A DNA stretch of 64,000 bases from JAJECS01 sp965243625 (GTDB lineage: Bacteria; Chloroflexota; UBA11872). Below the pieces are notes generated by a model. That model saw only the letters and a program-made list of their open reading frames with translations. It made no database searches and was not told the DNA's origin. Positions within the stretch are counted from its first letter, which is position 1. Every line of letters starts with the position of its first letter. The position numbers and the translations under genes were made by a program. The stretch spans positions 496,001-560,000 of the forward strand of contig CBDEVI010000002.1 in NCBI GenBank assembly GCA_965243625.1. Direction: 5' to 3'. Positions 1-8,416 of this stretch are shown piece after piece.

Positions 1-123
1 CACGTCGATGATCTCGTCACCGCGCAGCAGCCCGCGCCCGGTCTCCGAAAACGCCTCATAGGGCGTAGCCACGGGCGTGAACGAACTCGATTCGTGCGCG
101 ATGGCGCCAATGGCAATCCGCAT
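1..123 (-). CDS. M81-family metallopeptidase (MlrC-like), N-terminus only
   Basis: The first 41 codons of a leftward gene are present; the rest lies beyond the left edge. The protein starts MRIAIGAIAHESSSFTPV, which matches the family opening (M-R-I-A-x-G-x-x-H-E-[TS]-[NS]-[ST]-F-[SA]-P) of MlrC/M81 proteins, zinc enzymes first known from microcystin linear-peptide degradation and widespread in heterotrophic bacteria. The ATG at 121-123 is the natural start because the family motif begins immediately. No catalytic residues beyond the early His-Glu can be checked. Substrate unknown. Confidence 0.75.
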   Translation of the reverse strand, partial: MRIAIGAIAHESSSFTPVATPYEAFSETGRGLLRGDEIIDV

Positions 124-367
124 GGGCAGTTTCTAGCGCAAGCGTGCCGCCGAACCGTGGCACGCCCCCACGCCCACCGTCAACGCGCGAGCATGTGATC
201 CTGGCGGCGAAGCAATGCAATACGACCGTAGCCGTAGCGCTCAGCATTGGGCACGTACGAGGGTAATGTCCGGCGCGTGCGCCATTTGCTTGCGGACGTC
301 GGTTTGCCAGTCGAGCGCGGCGGTCTCGTCGTCGGCCTCGGAGAGGGGCGTCACGGGATGTTCCCCG

Positions 368-580
368 TCAGGCCAGCATCAAACGTTCGCCCTTCGGTTC
401 AGGGATGGGATCCCCAAACTCCTGCGCGGTACTCAGCCAAAGGTCCATCGCCTGATTCACGCTCCGCAAGGCCGTTTCCTGGGTGTCGCCATGAGCCATG
501 CATCCCGGAAGCTCGGGCACTTCGGCGACAAAGACGCCGTCTTCCCTGCTCCAGTAGATGATGATCTCGTATTTGTGCAT
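368..580 (-). CDS. hicB: HicB-family antitoxin
   Basis: A 70-residue protein with the partial RNase-H-like fold of HicB antitoxins: the line YxxxIxW-x2-EDGVFVAEVPELPGCMAHGDT followed by an ETALRSVNQAMDLWL helix. It lacks an obvious C-terminal DNA-binding extension, so autoregulation may be weak or done by another protein. Its ATG overlaps the hicA stop by one base (TGATG), the tight coupling expected for a toxin-antitoxin pair. By family knowledge HicB neutralises HicA, an mRNA interferase. Confidence 0.88.
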   Translation of the reverse strand: MHKYEIIIYWSREDGVFVAEVPELPGCMAHGDTQETALRSVNQAMDLWLSTAQEFGDPIPEPKGERLMLA

Positions 581-837
581 CAGTCGTTCACCTCGAGCCG
601 GTATCTCAAGACTATACGCCTCACCTGCCGCACCTGATACGGCTTAGCGTGACTCCCGTCGCGTTGTAGGTTGATCAGCTCGCGGATGTCGTGTCTCCTG
701 AAAATGTGGTGACTCCCACGCACTCGCTCATCGAAGCCCACATGCAGCAGGAATTGCCGCAGGTCGCTGAAGCGAATATTCGCGTCGGAGCGTCCGCCCA
801 GGATTCTCCGCAACACATTCTCGTGGCGAGAAGCCAT
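580..837 (-). CDS. hicA: HicA-family mRNA interferase toxin
   Basis: An 85-residue HicA with a double-stranded-RNA-binding-like fold. The catalytic histidine is in GSHHIFRR (consensus G-S-H-x-x-[FY]), followed by the basic, glutamine-rich strand AKPYQVRQVRRIV. It carries about 20 extra N-terminal residues compared with the shortest HicA proteins. It is transcribed with hicB downstream (one-base overlap) and lies only 3 bases after a DUF433 gene, so all three probably share one transcript. Confidence 0.85.
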   Translation of the reverse strand: MASRHENVLRRILGGRSDANIRFSDLRQFLLHVGFDERVRGSHHIFRRHDIRELINLQRDGSHAKPYQVRQVRRIVLRYRLEVND

Positions 838-840
838 GCT

Positions 841-1101
841 CTACGCGAGCAGCCTGAAGCCCATGGACTCTCGTTGTGCGCCCAATTGAGTCATCCGCTC
901 CTTGGCCAACTCCGCCGCGTATTGCAGGGCCGCCTTGACCTCCTCGGCTGAAACTGAGGGATAGCTCTCCGCAATCTCCTCAACCGTCAATCCCGCGGCG
1001 AGATTGTCCAGGATCACAGTGACCATCACGCGGGTGCCGGCGATGCAGGCTTGGCCGTGACAGGTATTTGGATCAACGGATATGTGTTCGTGCCAGGTCA
1101 T
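841..1101 (-). CDS. DUF433 domain protein (antitoxin-like)
   Basis: An 86-residue protein with the typical DUF433 line ISVDPNTCHGQACIAGTRVMV and the winged-helix-like LTVEEIAESYPSVSAEEV. DUF433 proteins usually act as antitoxins of PIN-like (DUF5615) toxins; none is present here. The ATG at 1101 is preferred over an in-frame TTG at 1107 because AGGAGG sits 6 bases before it. The stop is 3 bases from hicA, suggesting a three-gene operon in which this protein could be an extra regulator or a leftover antitoxin. Confidence 0.75.
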   Translation of the reverse strand: MTWHEHISVDPNTCHGQACIAGTRVMVTVILDNLAAGLTVEEIAESYPSVSAEEVKAALQYAAELAKERMTQLGAQRESMGFRLLA

Positions 1102-1246
1102 GGTCAACCTCCTCCTGTACGACCAGAGCTTAGTCGTCGTGCGACGGACGTGTCAGGTGTGATATCGGGCCCATCAGCCACGCGCCAATCGAGATCTTCG
1201 AGCCAATCGCGAGTGGCGTTTCTAGTTTCGGCTTTGGTGGCAGGGA

Positions 1247-1666
1247 TCACGAGTGGTCCCACGGATTGACGACGTCGATGTCCATCCCGTCGAAGTCCCG
1301 GACATTGCGGGTGGCGATCGCCAGGTCGTGCGCCTTGGCGGTCCCGGCGATCAGCGCGTCACCGACGTCGACGGCCCGCCCCGCCCGTCGCGCCTGCGCG
1401 CGGAGCTCGGCTGCCCATCGGGCGCCGGATTGATCAAGGGAAAGCAACCGGTCGCCAAAGGCGGCGAGGATTTCCGAGTGCAAGGCGCGCAATGTTGCCA
1501 GACGCTGGCCCTCGGGATGTGTCGCCAGGCCATACTCCATCTCGAACACGACGACGGACGGCAGCCATAGGTCGCCTTCGTCGTCGAGAAACTGGATTAC
1601 ACGCGAATCGGGTTCGTCCCTGGTCAATTCGGAAACGACGTTTGTGTCCAGGAGAAAACCCGTCAA
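1247..1666 (-). CDS. vapC: PIN-domain ribonuclease toxin (VapC/FitB-like)
   Basis: A 139-residue PIN protein. Acidic metal-binding residues are visible: Asp7 in LLDTNVVSEL, Glu42 in VFEMEYG, Asp103 in DVGDALIAGTA and a late Asp in ATRNVRDFDGM. It is a Mg-dependent RNase toxin by family. Translation appears coupled to the antitoxin: a TTG start overlaps the antitoxin stop by four bases (TTGA). Residue pattern and length are intact, so an active toxin is expected. Confidence 0.9.
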   Translation of the reverse strand: MTGFLLDTNVVSELTRDEPDSRVIQFLDDEGDLWLPSVVVFEMEYGLATHPEGQRLATLRALHSEILAAFGDRLLSLDQSGARWAAELRAQARRAGRAVDVGDALIAGTAKAHDLAIATRNVRDFDGMDIDVVNPWDHS

Positions 1667-1941
1667 CGTTCGTCTTCATCCGCGAAAGGGACCGGCCTAT
1701 CGGACCGCCGTTCACGGGGGATCTCCCAATTCAGGCCCCGCGGCATGTTTTCGACCAGCCACCGGCCCATGTGCACTTTTGGAGGCGACTTTTCCCGCCA
1801 CACGCGCTCCGGCACGACGACGAAGGGCTGCCGCAAGCCGATGCGCTGCGGTCCCTCCTCCTCCGCCAGCCGCAGGACTTCTGACAGCTTGGCCTTGGCC
1901 TCGGCGACAGTCCAGGTGCGTTCAGATGCGTCGGCGCTCAA
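1663..1941 (-). CDS. vapB: Phd/YefM-type antitoxin of the VapBC pair
   Basis: About 92 residues. The N-terminal Phd fold is visible (RTWTVAEAKAKLSEVLRLA), then the strand QRIGLRQPFVVVPERVW; the acidic C-terminus would wrap the toxin. No ATG exists near the start. TTG at 1941 has GAGGG seven bases upstream and is favoured over TTG at 1947, where the same GAGGG would be too close. A near-perfect palindrome lies 16 bases upstream, consistent with autorepression by the VapBC complex. Confidence 0.82.
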   Translation of the reverse strand: MSADASERTWTVAEAKAKLSEVLRLAEEEGPQRIGLRQPFVVVPERVWREKSPPKVHMGRWLVENMPRGLNWEIPRERRSDRPVPFADEDER

Positions 1942-1956
1942 TGGCAAGCCCTCTGT

Positions 1957-1990
1957 CGAATATGGACTAGTCTAGTCTAGTCCATATTCG
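1957..1990. promoter_or_regulatory. 34-bp palindromic operator of vapBC
   Basis: Two 14-base arms (CGAATATGGACTAG and CTAGTCCATATTCG) flank a CTAG core, with only two mismatched positions across 34 bases. The centre also contains the pentamer CTAGT three times at five-base spacing. It sits directly upstream of the antitoxin start, where an autorepressor would occlude promoter or ribosome access. Assignment as operator is an inference from position and symmetry. Confidence 0.75.
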
Positions 1991-2025
1991 TCCGTGACCC
2001 AGCCTGCGCGCGGAAATCTGCACCG

Positions 2026-2514
2026 TCAACGTGCCGCCACGCGCTCCTGGCGGTGGCGTGCACGGCGCCTTCGGCCGGTGTAGGCGTGCGCGGCGACGGC
2101 GAGGGCGAATGCCACCCCAATCGCGACCGTGGGCCCGATCCAGGTTCCGGGGGTGATTCGCAGCCGGTGGGCGTAGGTGATCGACCCGGGGCCGCCGGTG
2201 ACGTCGACCTGGATGGTCCAGTCCACGTCGTCGGGCGCGCGCTCGATCATTTCGTAGACCGTGCCGGTGTAGATCGCGTTCCAGGGACCCAGCAGGCCGT
2301 CGGGGGTCAGGGCCATGATCGAGACCTGGGCGTCGGTCACCCGCTCGCCGCTGCCGAGCTCGCGCAGGTCGATGGAGTAGTCGAGCCAGCCCTCGTTGAG
2401 TATGGCGAAGGCCCGGATCTGATAGGGTCCGTGGTCGCCGCTGAAGACCAGGCTGCCGCCGTGCGCGGCGGCGGCGGTGGGGAGGGCGAGCATGACGAGG
2501 GCGGCAATGACCAA
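2026..2514 (-). CDS. exported membrane-anchored protein, CopC-like topology
   Basis: About 162 residues: a hydrophobic signal peptide ending at AAAAHGG, a beta-rich extracytoplasmic region (FSGDHGPYQIRAFAI...), and a C-terminal membrane helix (WIGPTVAIGVAFALAVAAH) followed by a basic tail. This topology recalls CopC/YtfE-neighbour export proteins, but no copper-binding pattern is certain. The open frame extends upstream, but that part encodes a dispersed repeat (VIPAKAGIQ), so I start at TTG 2514; ATG 2493 is possible. It lies downstream of the thioredoxin-like lipoprotein and may be co-transcribed. Confidence 0.5.
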   Translation of the reverse strand: MVIAALVMLALPTAAAAHGGSLVFSGDHGPYQIRAFAILNEGWLDYSIDLRELGSGERVTDAQVSIMALTPDGLLGPWNAIYTGTVYEMIERAPDDVDWTIQVDVTGGPGSITYAHRLRITPGTWIGPTVAIGVAFALAVAAHAYTGRRRRARHRQERVAAR

Positions 2515-2565
2515 GGCTGCGGTCCGACACCTTGCCCAACGGACGCGCCTTGCGGTTGGACCGGA

Positions 2566-2595
2566 CTGGATTCCGGCTTTCGCCGGAATGACGGA
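2566..2595. repeat. CATTCCGGC-type palindromic repeat
   Basis: A short inverted repeat of the form CTGGATTCCGG...CCGGAATGACG. It is read through in frame as IPAKAGIQ by the open frame upstream of the exported protein, showing that the frame there is not genuine coding sequence. Other copies lie at 7741, 24641, 38497 and 56751. Confidence 0.75.
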
Positions 2596-2662
2596 GGGGT
2601 CGGGAACGACGGATGGGTCGGAAATCAGGGAGGGGCATTGCTCCGCTGCCGAGCATCGGACG

Positions 2663-2703
2663 ACCCTCACCCTAGCCCTCTCCCTTCCAGGGAGAGGGGA
2701 CCA
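2663..2703. repeat. CCCTCTCCC-type palindromic repeat
   Basis: CCCTCTCCC and GGGAGAGGG arms separated by a few bases, preceded by ACCCTCACCCTAG. The same unit occurs at 24871, 28081, 32396 and, degenerate, at 37501. It overlaps the 3' end of the thioredoxin-like lipoprotein gene, adding the SLEGRGLG tail. Confidence 0.7.
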
Positions 2704-3650
2704 GACCCCATCTCCGCCGATCCAATCACGCGCTGCAGCGCACCTTCGAGCTCCGCCGCGCTCACCATTCCTTCGAACCTCGCGCTGACCACTCCGCCGG
2801 CGTCGATCACGAACGTCCACGGCTCCGTCTGCAAGCTCCAGGCCTGGAACGCCGACGTGGGTACCAGGCGCCCCTCGGTGCGGGCGATGCCAAGGTCGAA
2901 GGGCTCCAGGTGGACGAAGCGCACGCGGTCTCCGTAGGTCTCGTGCAGCGACGCCAGCTCCTCATAGACCGGCCCGCACATGTGGGAGACGCAGAATCGC
3001 GGCGTGCTGAACTGCACGACAAGCGGGCGTCTCTCCCCCAGCGCTTCAGCCACCGTGACGGCGTACATGTCCAGCACCGGCTCAGGCGCGCTGGAAAGCT
3101 GGGCGACATCGTCGACGTCGTCGAGCGTGGGGTGGTCGATCGGCAGCGCCGCCATGCCGACACCCAGCGCCGAGGGCTGCGCATTGACGTTGAACGCCGC
3201 CCGCGCCCGGAACCCATCGGCGTCCGGCGGGTCGACCGTCAGCTCCGCGGACCAGATGCCGGGTGTGTCGAACTCGGCCCCTTCCACCACGTAGTAGCCC
3301 CGCCGGTCGAGGTGCATGTGGACGGAGCCATCCGCATGGATATGCGGGGTCGTGTTGCGAGTTTCATAGAAGGTCGCGGGCCGCGAGAACTTGAAGTGCG
3401 TCGCCGGACCGTCGAGCAGCGAGAAGCGGACGTCCACCGCCGCCTGGTCTATGCCGACGCCGTCGTTGGTGACCACCGTGAAGGGGAAGCGGTTGGGGCC
3501 GACCACGAACTCCGTCGCCGTGGGAAAGACGTTGACGTCGTCGCGCTCGGCGGGTTCGCCGCAAGCCCCGGTCGCCATCCCCGCGACGGCGATTCCCAGG
3601 CCCATGAGCACGCGTCGACGCGGAATGCCGACAGGTGTGGGGCGTCTCAC
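2667..3650 (-). CDS. lipoprotein with thioredoxin-like domain (CX4C)
   Basis: About 327 residues. The N-terminus (RRRVLMGLGIAVAG then ATGAC) looks like a twin-arginine lipoprotein signal. A beta-rich middle domain (FVVGPNRFPFTVVTNDG; HIHADGSVHMHLDRRGYY) precedes a thioredoxin-like domain with the unusual redox motif CVSHMCGPVYEEL, i.e. CX4C rather than CX2C. Related CX4C lipoproteins occur in other Chloroflexota and actinobacteria. The GTG at 3650 is chosen because upstream codons overlap the regulatory region of the divergent dtxR-like gene. The last residues come from a dispersed repeat. A metal-handling or thiol-oxidant role is an inference, supported by the adjacent metal regulator. Confidence 0.7.
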   Translation of the reverse strand: MRRPTPVGIPRRRVLMGLGIAVAGMATGACGEPAERDDVNVFPTATEFVVGPNRFPFTVVTNDGVGIDQAAVDVRFSLLDGPATHFKFSRPATFYETRNTTPHIHADGSVHMHLDRRGYYVVEGAEFDTPGIWSAELTVDPPDADGFRARAAFNVNAQPSALGVGMAALPIDHPTLDDVDDVAQLSSAPEPVLDMYAVTVAEALGERRPLVVQFSTPRFCVSHMCGPVYEELASLHETYGDRVRFVHLEPFDLGIARTEGRLVPTSAFQAWSLQTEPWTFVIDAGGVVSARFEGMVSAAELEGALQRVIGSAEMGSGPLSLEGRGLG

Positions 3651-3734
3651 CGACGCCCACAGTCTGGCGACGGCAAGCTGATACCCTCGTGACTCATTAC
3701 CGAGACGCCCTCGCACTATAGCGGGCAAGCCGAG

Positions 3735-4406
3735 TTGGCAGCCGCACCAAAACTGACCGAGAGCGACCAGGATCACCTCCGCGCCATCTATGACGCGGGA
3801 GGCGGTCGCGCCCAGATTGCGATGGGCCGCGTGGCCGAAGTAGTGGGCAACTCGCCCGCATCGGTCACCGTCGCAGTCAAGCGCCTGCACGCCCGCGGTC
3901 TGGTGGACTACGAGCGCTACAAGGGCGTGCGCCTGACCCCCGACGGCGAGCGCATGGCGCTGGAGATGGTGCGCCACCACCGCCTGATCGAGCGATTCCT
4001 GGTGGAGTTTCTCGGCTACGACTGGAACGACGTGCACGAGGAGGCCGACCGCCTGGAGCATGCGATTTCCGAGGAGCTGGAGCGCCGCATCGCGGCCAGG
4101 GTGTCGGACCCCACCACCGATCCCCACGGAGATCCCATTCCAACCGAGGCTCTCGAGGCGGTGGACGATGGAGCCTTCATGCTCACGTCCGCCACTGCGG
4201 GGCAGCGCGTCGCCGTGGCCCGCGTGTCCGACCGCGACCGGGCGATCCTGGCCTACTTGACCGAAATCGGCCTGGTGCCGGGCGTGCGCGTCGACGTGCG
4301 TGAGCGCCTGCCCTTCGACGGTCCGCTCGAGATTTGCATTGGAGATCGAACCCATCACCTGGGCCGGTCGGTCTCCGACCGCGTGTTCGTGCTGCCGGAC
4401 GAATAG
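3735..4406 (+). CDS. DtxR/MntR-family metal-dependent repressor
   Basis: A 223-residue regulator: winged helix at about residues 8-65 (MGRVAEVVGNSPASVTVAVKRL, ARGLVDYERYKGVRLTPDG), dimerisation/metal-binding domain with MVRHHRLIERFLVEFLG and a conserved E-x2-D-x-LEH (HEEADRLEHAISEELERRI), and a C-terminal FeoA/SH3-like domain. Family members sense Mn(II) or Fe(II) and repress uptake genes. The start is TTG 3735; no ATG is nearby. It is divergent from the thioredoxin-like lipoprotein gene with about 85 bases between, so one operator could serve both. Confidence 0.88.
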   Translation: MAAAPKLTESDQDHLRAIYDAGGGRAQIAMGRVAEVVGNSPASVTVAVKRLHARGLVDYERYKGVRLTPDGERMALEMVRHHRLIERFLVEFLGYDWNDVHEEADRLEHAISEELERRIAARVSDPTTDPHGDPIPTEALEAVDDGAFMLTSATAGQRVAVARVSDRDRAILAYLTEIGLVPGVRVDVRERLPFDGPLEICIGDRTHHLGRSVSDRVFVLPDE

Positions 4407-4457
4407 GCCGCGGACGGCGGGCGGCAGAGACGCGGTCGGCTCCTATTCGGGCGAGAC

Positions 4458-4482
4458 GGGCGGGTTTGAATCCCGCCCCTAC
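4458..4482. repeat. GGGCG-type variable-core palindrome
   Basis: GGGCGGGTTT-GA-ATCCCGCCCCTAC; one arm keeps the CGCCCCTAC end typical of the family found at 7651, 9756, 9824, 24703, 29091, 29216 and 33494. It lies between the dtxR-like gene and groEL. Confidence 0.65.
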
Positions 4483-4582
4483 CGGTCGCCACGTGGGTGG
4501 GGCACCCCTGGTGGGCGCCCGTCCGGTGGCGCAACTCGCCAAACGGCGAACCGGCCGCTGTGGCCCCAAATCCTTAAACGAC

Positions 4583-4610
4583 CGAGGCCCCGCGCGGTGG
4601 CGGGGCCTCG
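4583..4610 (-). terminator. hairpin downstream of groEL
   Basis: An 11-bp perfect stem (CGAGGCCCCGC / GCGGGGCCTCG) with a 6-base loop lies 18 bases past the groEL stop. In the groEL direction it is followed by CGGTCGTTTAAGG, only a weak T stretch, so termination strength is uncertain. Confidence 0.75.
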
Positions 4611-4628
4611 ATCATTGGTCGGCCTGGA

Positions 4629-6293
<1,665 letters not shown>

Positions 6294-6400
6294 GCTGTCG
6301 TTCCTCCGACCAGCCCGTTATCGGTGCATGCGCGTCGGGGCCTCTAGCATTCTGCCGGCGAGGGCGCCCGACGCCACGGCAAGGGCTTTGGGGTGTCTTG

Positions 6401-6415
6401 GTGCGAATTGCGCAC
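6401..6415. promoter_or_regulatory. inverted repeat just after the groEL transcription start
   Basis: GTGCG-5-CGCAC, located about 10-25 bases after the predicted groEL start site, the position where CIRCE usually lies. It does not match CIRCE (TTAGCACTC-N9-GAGTGCTAA). A repressor-binding role is inferred from position. Confidence 0.4.
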
Positions 6416-6431
6416 TAGGTCCGTCCGCAAA

Positions 6432-6461
6432 ATTGTAGGGAGCGCCCAAGTCGAGCGTCAA
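6432..6461 (-). promoter_or_regulatory. sigma70-like groEL promoter
   Basis: Read leftward: -35 TTGACG (6456-6461), an 18-base spacer, -10 TACAAT (6432-6437). Both boxes are close to consensus and stand out against the GC-rich background. The 5' leader would be about 130 bases. Confidence 0.75.
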
Positions 6462-6606
6462 GCATGAGACGCCAACGGCGCCGTCGCGACGAGGATCGGT
6501 GCGCCCAGGATCCATTCTGGTTTCGCGTCTCGCCGCCCCAACTTCGCGCCGGCCGCTCACCGAGAATTGGCGCGAGGATCGTTCGCAGCCAAATCGGGCC
6601 CGCGGC

Positions 6607-6699
6607 TCACCCGGCGATGCCGGCATAGGCCACGGCCGTTCCGGCCAGCCAAATCCCGACCAACACCAGGGCTGCCGCTGCCAGAAGATTCCGCTTCAT
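6607..6699 (-). CDS. 30-residue membrane miniprotein
   Basis: A short frame starting MKRNLLAAAALVLVGIWLAG, essentially one membrane helix with a basic N-terminus. AAAGGAG sits 7-8 bases before the ATG, one of the best ribosome-binding sites in the window. No homology recognised. It could be a small membrane protein or a bare signal peptide-like product; the strong binding site is the main support. Confidence 0.45.
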   Translation of the reverse strand: MKRNLLAAAALVLVGIWLAGTAVAYAGIAG

Positions 6700-6774
6700 C
6701 GAGGATCTCCTTTCCGGTCGTCGCCCCAGGTGGGCGGGTGGGCAGTCCCGCCGGCCCCGGGGCACCTCTCTCAG

Positions 6775-7023
6775 CTACGCGTGGCGACGAGCGGGCACTC
6801 CAAACCTGCGCCACAGCACCACGAGACCGGCGATCATCAGTGGGATGCCGACCACCGCCGCGATTCGCCGACGAATTGCGATGGGAACCGGGAGAAGGCA
6901 ATCGTCGGGCTCTGGTTCGGCCGGTTCTTGCTCGCGCAGGGATGCGCTGAGATAGGCCAGGAGGAGCACCGCCAGGCTACCGCCGCCTGCCACGGCCCAT
7001 GCGCGGGTGAACAGATGAGGCAT
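6775..7023 (-). CDS. small two-helix membrane protein
   Basis: 82 residues with hydrophobic segments at about 10-28 (WAVAGGGSLAVLLLAYLSA) and 50-68 (RRIAAVVGIPLMIAGLVVLW), separated by an acidic, proline-rich loop. AAGAAGG precedes the ATG. Family not recognised. It may be co-transcribed with the 30-residue membrane ORF downstream (76 bases further on). Confidence 0.5.
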   Translation of the reverse strand: MPHLFTRAWAVAGGGSLAVLLLAYLSASLREQEPAEPEPDDCLLPVPIAIRRRIAAVVGIPLMIAGLVVLWRRFGVPARRHA

Positions 7024-7146
7024 CGCCGCCTTCTTCCTACCGGGCGGTCGTCATTGGCCACCCATCGGCACCGTAGCTCGCAATAGTCCACGCGGCAACC
7101 CAATCATGAAGACTCTTACACAACCGTTCGGTGCTATCGTCGCGTC

Positions 7147-7629
7147 ATGCTGTCGAGGCTCGAGCGGGCCGTCTATTTGACCACGGCGCTGGTGGTCATG
7201 GTGGCGATCCTGTGGCCGCTGGTCCGTGATGAGCTGGACCGCGCGCCGCTCGGGTCTCTGGCGGAACCGCTGGCCTTGGCGCCCACTGCCGCGATCGGCG
7301 GCGCGGCATTTCCATCCTTCGGCATCGACGACGTTGACATCAACGGCGTCGGCCCCGGCTCGCAGACGGTGGTCCTTGCCGCCGGCGTCTACGTGGCCTC
7401 GGTTTATGGCGACACGACGGATCTCGACGTGACCATGCGGACCCTGGACGGGCGCAGCACCCTGACGTGGGGCCAAACGCCGTATGCGGCGTTCGCCGTG
7501 GGCGATCACTTGGAGGCCTCGCTCTACCCGGGATCCACGCGCATCGACGTCGATCCACCGACGGACGCCACGCGTTGGGGCATCCGGTTCGAGCGCTTCG
7601 CCTTTCCCGACCCGCCGGCTCGTCCTTAG
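7147..7629 (+). CDS. exported or membrane-anchored hypothetical protein
   Basis: 160 residues. One N-terminal helix (VYLTTALVVMVAILWPLV) is followed by a soluble region predicted to be beta-rich (GSQTVVLAAGVYVASVYGD...DVTMRTLDGRSTL), probably exposed outside the membrane. No family recognised. The ATG at 7147 is 124 bases from the start of the divergent small membrane gene. Confidence 0.55.
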   Translation: MLSRLERAVYLTTALVVMVAILWPLVRDELDRAPLGSLAEPLALAPTAAIGGAAFPSFGIDDVDINGVGPGSQTVVLAAGVYVASVYGDTTDLDVTMRTLDGRSTLTWGQTPYAAFAVGDHLEASLYPGSTRIDVDPPTDATRWGIRFERFAFPDPPARP

Positions 7630-7650
7630 GGAGACCCTGCAACTAATGGC

Positions 7651-7680
7651 GTAGGGGCGGTTCGCGAACCGCCCTTCTAC
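7651..7680. repeat. variable-core palindrome (core GTTCGCGAAC)
   Basis: GTAGGGGCG arm, self-complementary core GTTCGCGAAC, CGCCC-TTCTAC arm. Same outer arms as the other family members but with a different core. Confidence 0.75.
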
Positions 7681-7740
7681 GTGGGCTAACAGGTTGAGCG
7701 ACGGCTGGATTCCGGCCCTCTGAAACTCATGTGTAGTCCC

Positions 7741-7770
7741 TCCGTCAATCCGGCGGAGGCCGGAATCCAG
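7741..7770. repeat. CATTCCGGC-type palindromic repeat
   Basis: CCGTCAATCCGGCGGAGGCC followed by GGAATCCAG; near-identical to the copy at 24641. A degenerate half copy lies just upstream near 7704. Confidence 0.7.
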
Positions 7771-7805
7771 TCCGGTCGCATCTGGAGGCGCGCTGAATGC
7801 TTGAC

Positions 7806-7833
7806 GTCGGGCGGGTCTCAGACCCGCCCCTAC
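7806..7833. repeat. variable-core palindrome (core GGTCTCAGACC)
   Basis: GGGCGGGTCTC-AGACCCGCCCCTAC. The core is shared with the copy at 33494, but the intact outer arm is on the opposite side. Confidence 0.7.
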
Positions 7834-7976
7834 CCGATTCTGCAGAGGTCTCCCGCTGTCGAGTACAGGGAAGGCTCCGTGGGAATGACGACGTCGACCT
7901 GACCAACTCCCGGGCGTTGTGGCGGTTTCTCGGCGCGTGCCACACTGAAGCCATCCCTGCCGAGGCGGTCTGAGCC

Positions 7977-8414
7977 ATGCGCCTGTCCATGCGAAGCGAC
8001 TACGGGGTCCGCGCCCTCACGGACCTGGCGATGCACCACGGGCAGGGACCGATTCAAAGCGCGGACGTGGCGCGGCGCATGTCCATCCCGCCGGTGTACC
8101 TGGACCAGGTGTTCAGCGCGCTCCGCAAGGCCGGGCTGGTGCGCAGCACGCGCGGTCCGCAGGGCGGCCACGAGCTGGCGCGCGGACCCGACGCCATCAC
8201 CATGAGCGACATCGTCACCGTGCTCGAAGGTCCGCTGCCGATCCTCGATTGCCTGGAGGACGTCTCGGCCTGCGATTTGACCGACACCTGCTCGCAGCGG
8301 CCGGTGTGGGGGCGCGTGCGCCAGGCCATCCTGACTTCGCTCGAAGAAGTGAGCCTGGCCGAGCTGGCCCTCGACATGCAGGAAGCCCGCGAGCGGCCCG
8401 CCTACAGCATCTAG
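7977..8414 (+). CDS. Rrf2/IscR-family Fe-S-sensing regulator
   Basis: 145 residues with the Rrf2 winged helix (SMRSDYGVRALTDLA; IPPVYLDQVFSALRKAGLVRST; GPQGGHELAR). Three cysteines, Cys92, Cys99 and Cys105, match the cluster-ligating positions of IscR (92, 98, 104), so a [2Fe-2S] cluster is likely. It is the first gene of a compact operon (2 bases to the next gene) with a JAMM protease and a LarE-type sulfur transferase, so it probably regulates sulfur or Fe-S metabolism. Confidence 0.9.
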   Translation: MRLSMRSDYGVRALTDLAMHHGQGPIQSADVARRMSIPPVYLDQVFSALRKAGLVRSTRGPQGGHELARGPDAITMSDIVTVLEGPLPILDCLEDVSACDLTDTCSQRPVWGRVRQAILTSLEEVSLAELALDMQEARERPAYSI

Positions 8415-8416
8415 CC

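Larger units (their letters stand above)
7630..7976. other. intergenic region built of dispersed repeats
   Basis: No gene seen. It contains two variable-core palindromes and one CATTCCGGC-type repeat (listed separately) joined by unique sequence, ending at the promoter region of the Rrf2-type gene. Confidence 0.7.

Noticed and set aside
2515..2820. N-terminal extension of the exported protein at 2026
   Set aside because: It is arginine-rich and includes the dispersed repeat read as VIPAKAGIQ, in front of an obvious signal peptide.
3651..4358. N-terminal extension of the thioredoxin-like lipoprotein frame across the dtxR-like gene
   Set aside because: It is antisense to a clear DtxR-family gene and would bury the signal peptide internally.
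6294..6431. A CIRCE element upstream of groEL
   Set aside because: No TTAGCACTC/GAGTGCTAA arms were found; only a shorter GTGCG/CGCAC repeat.
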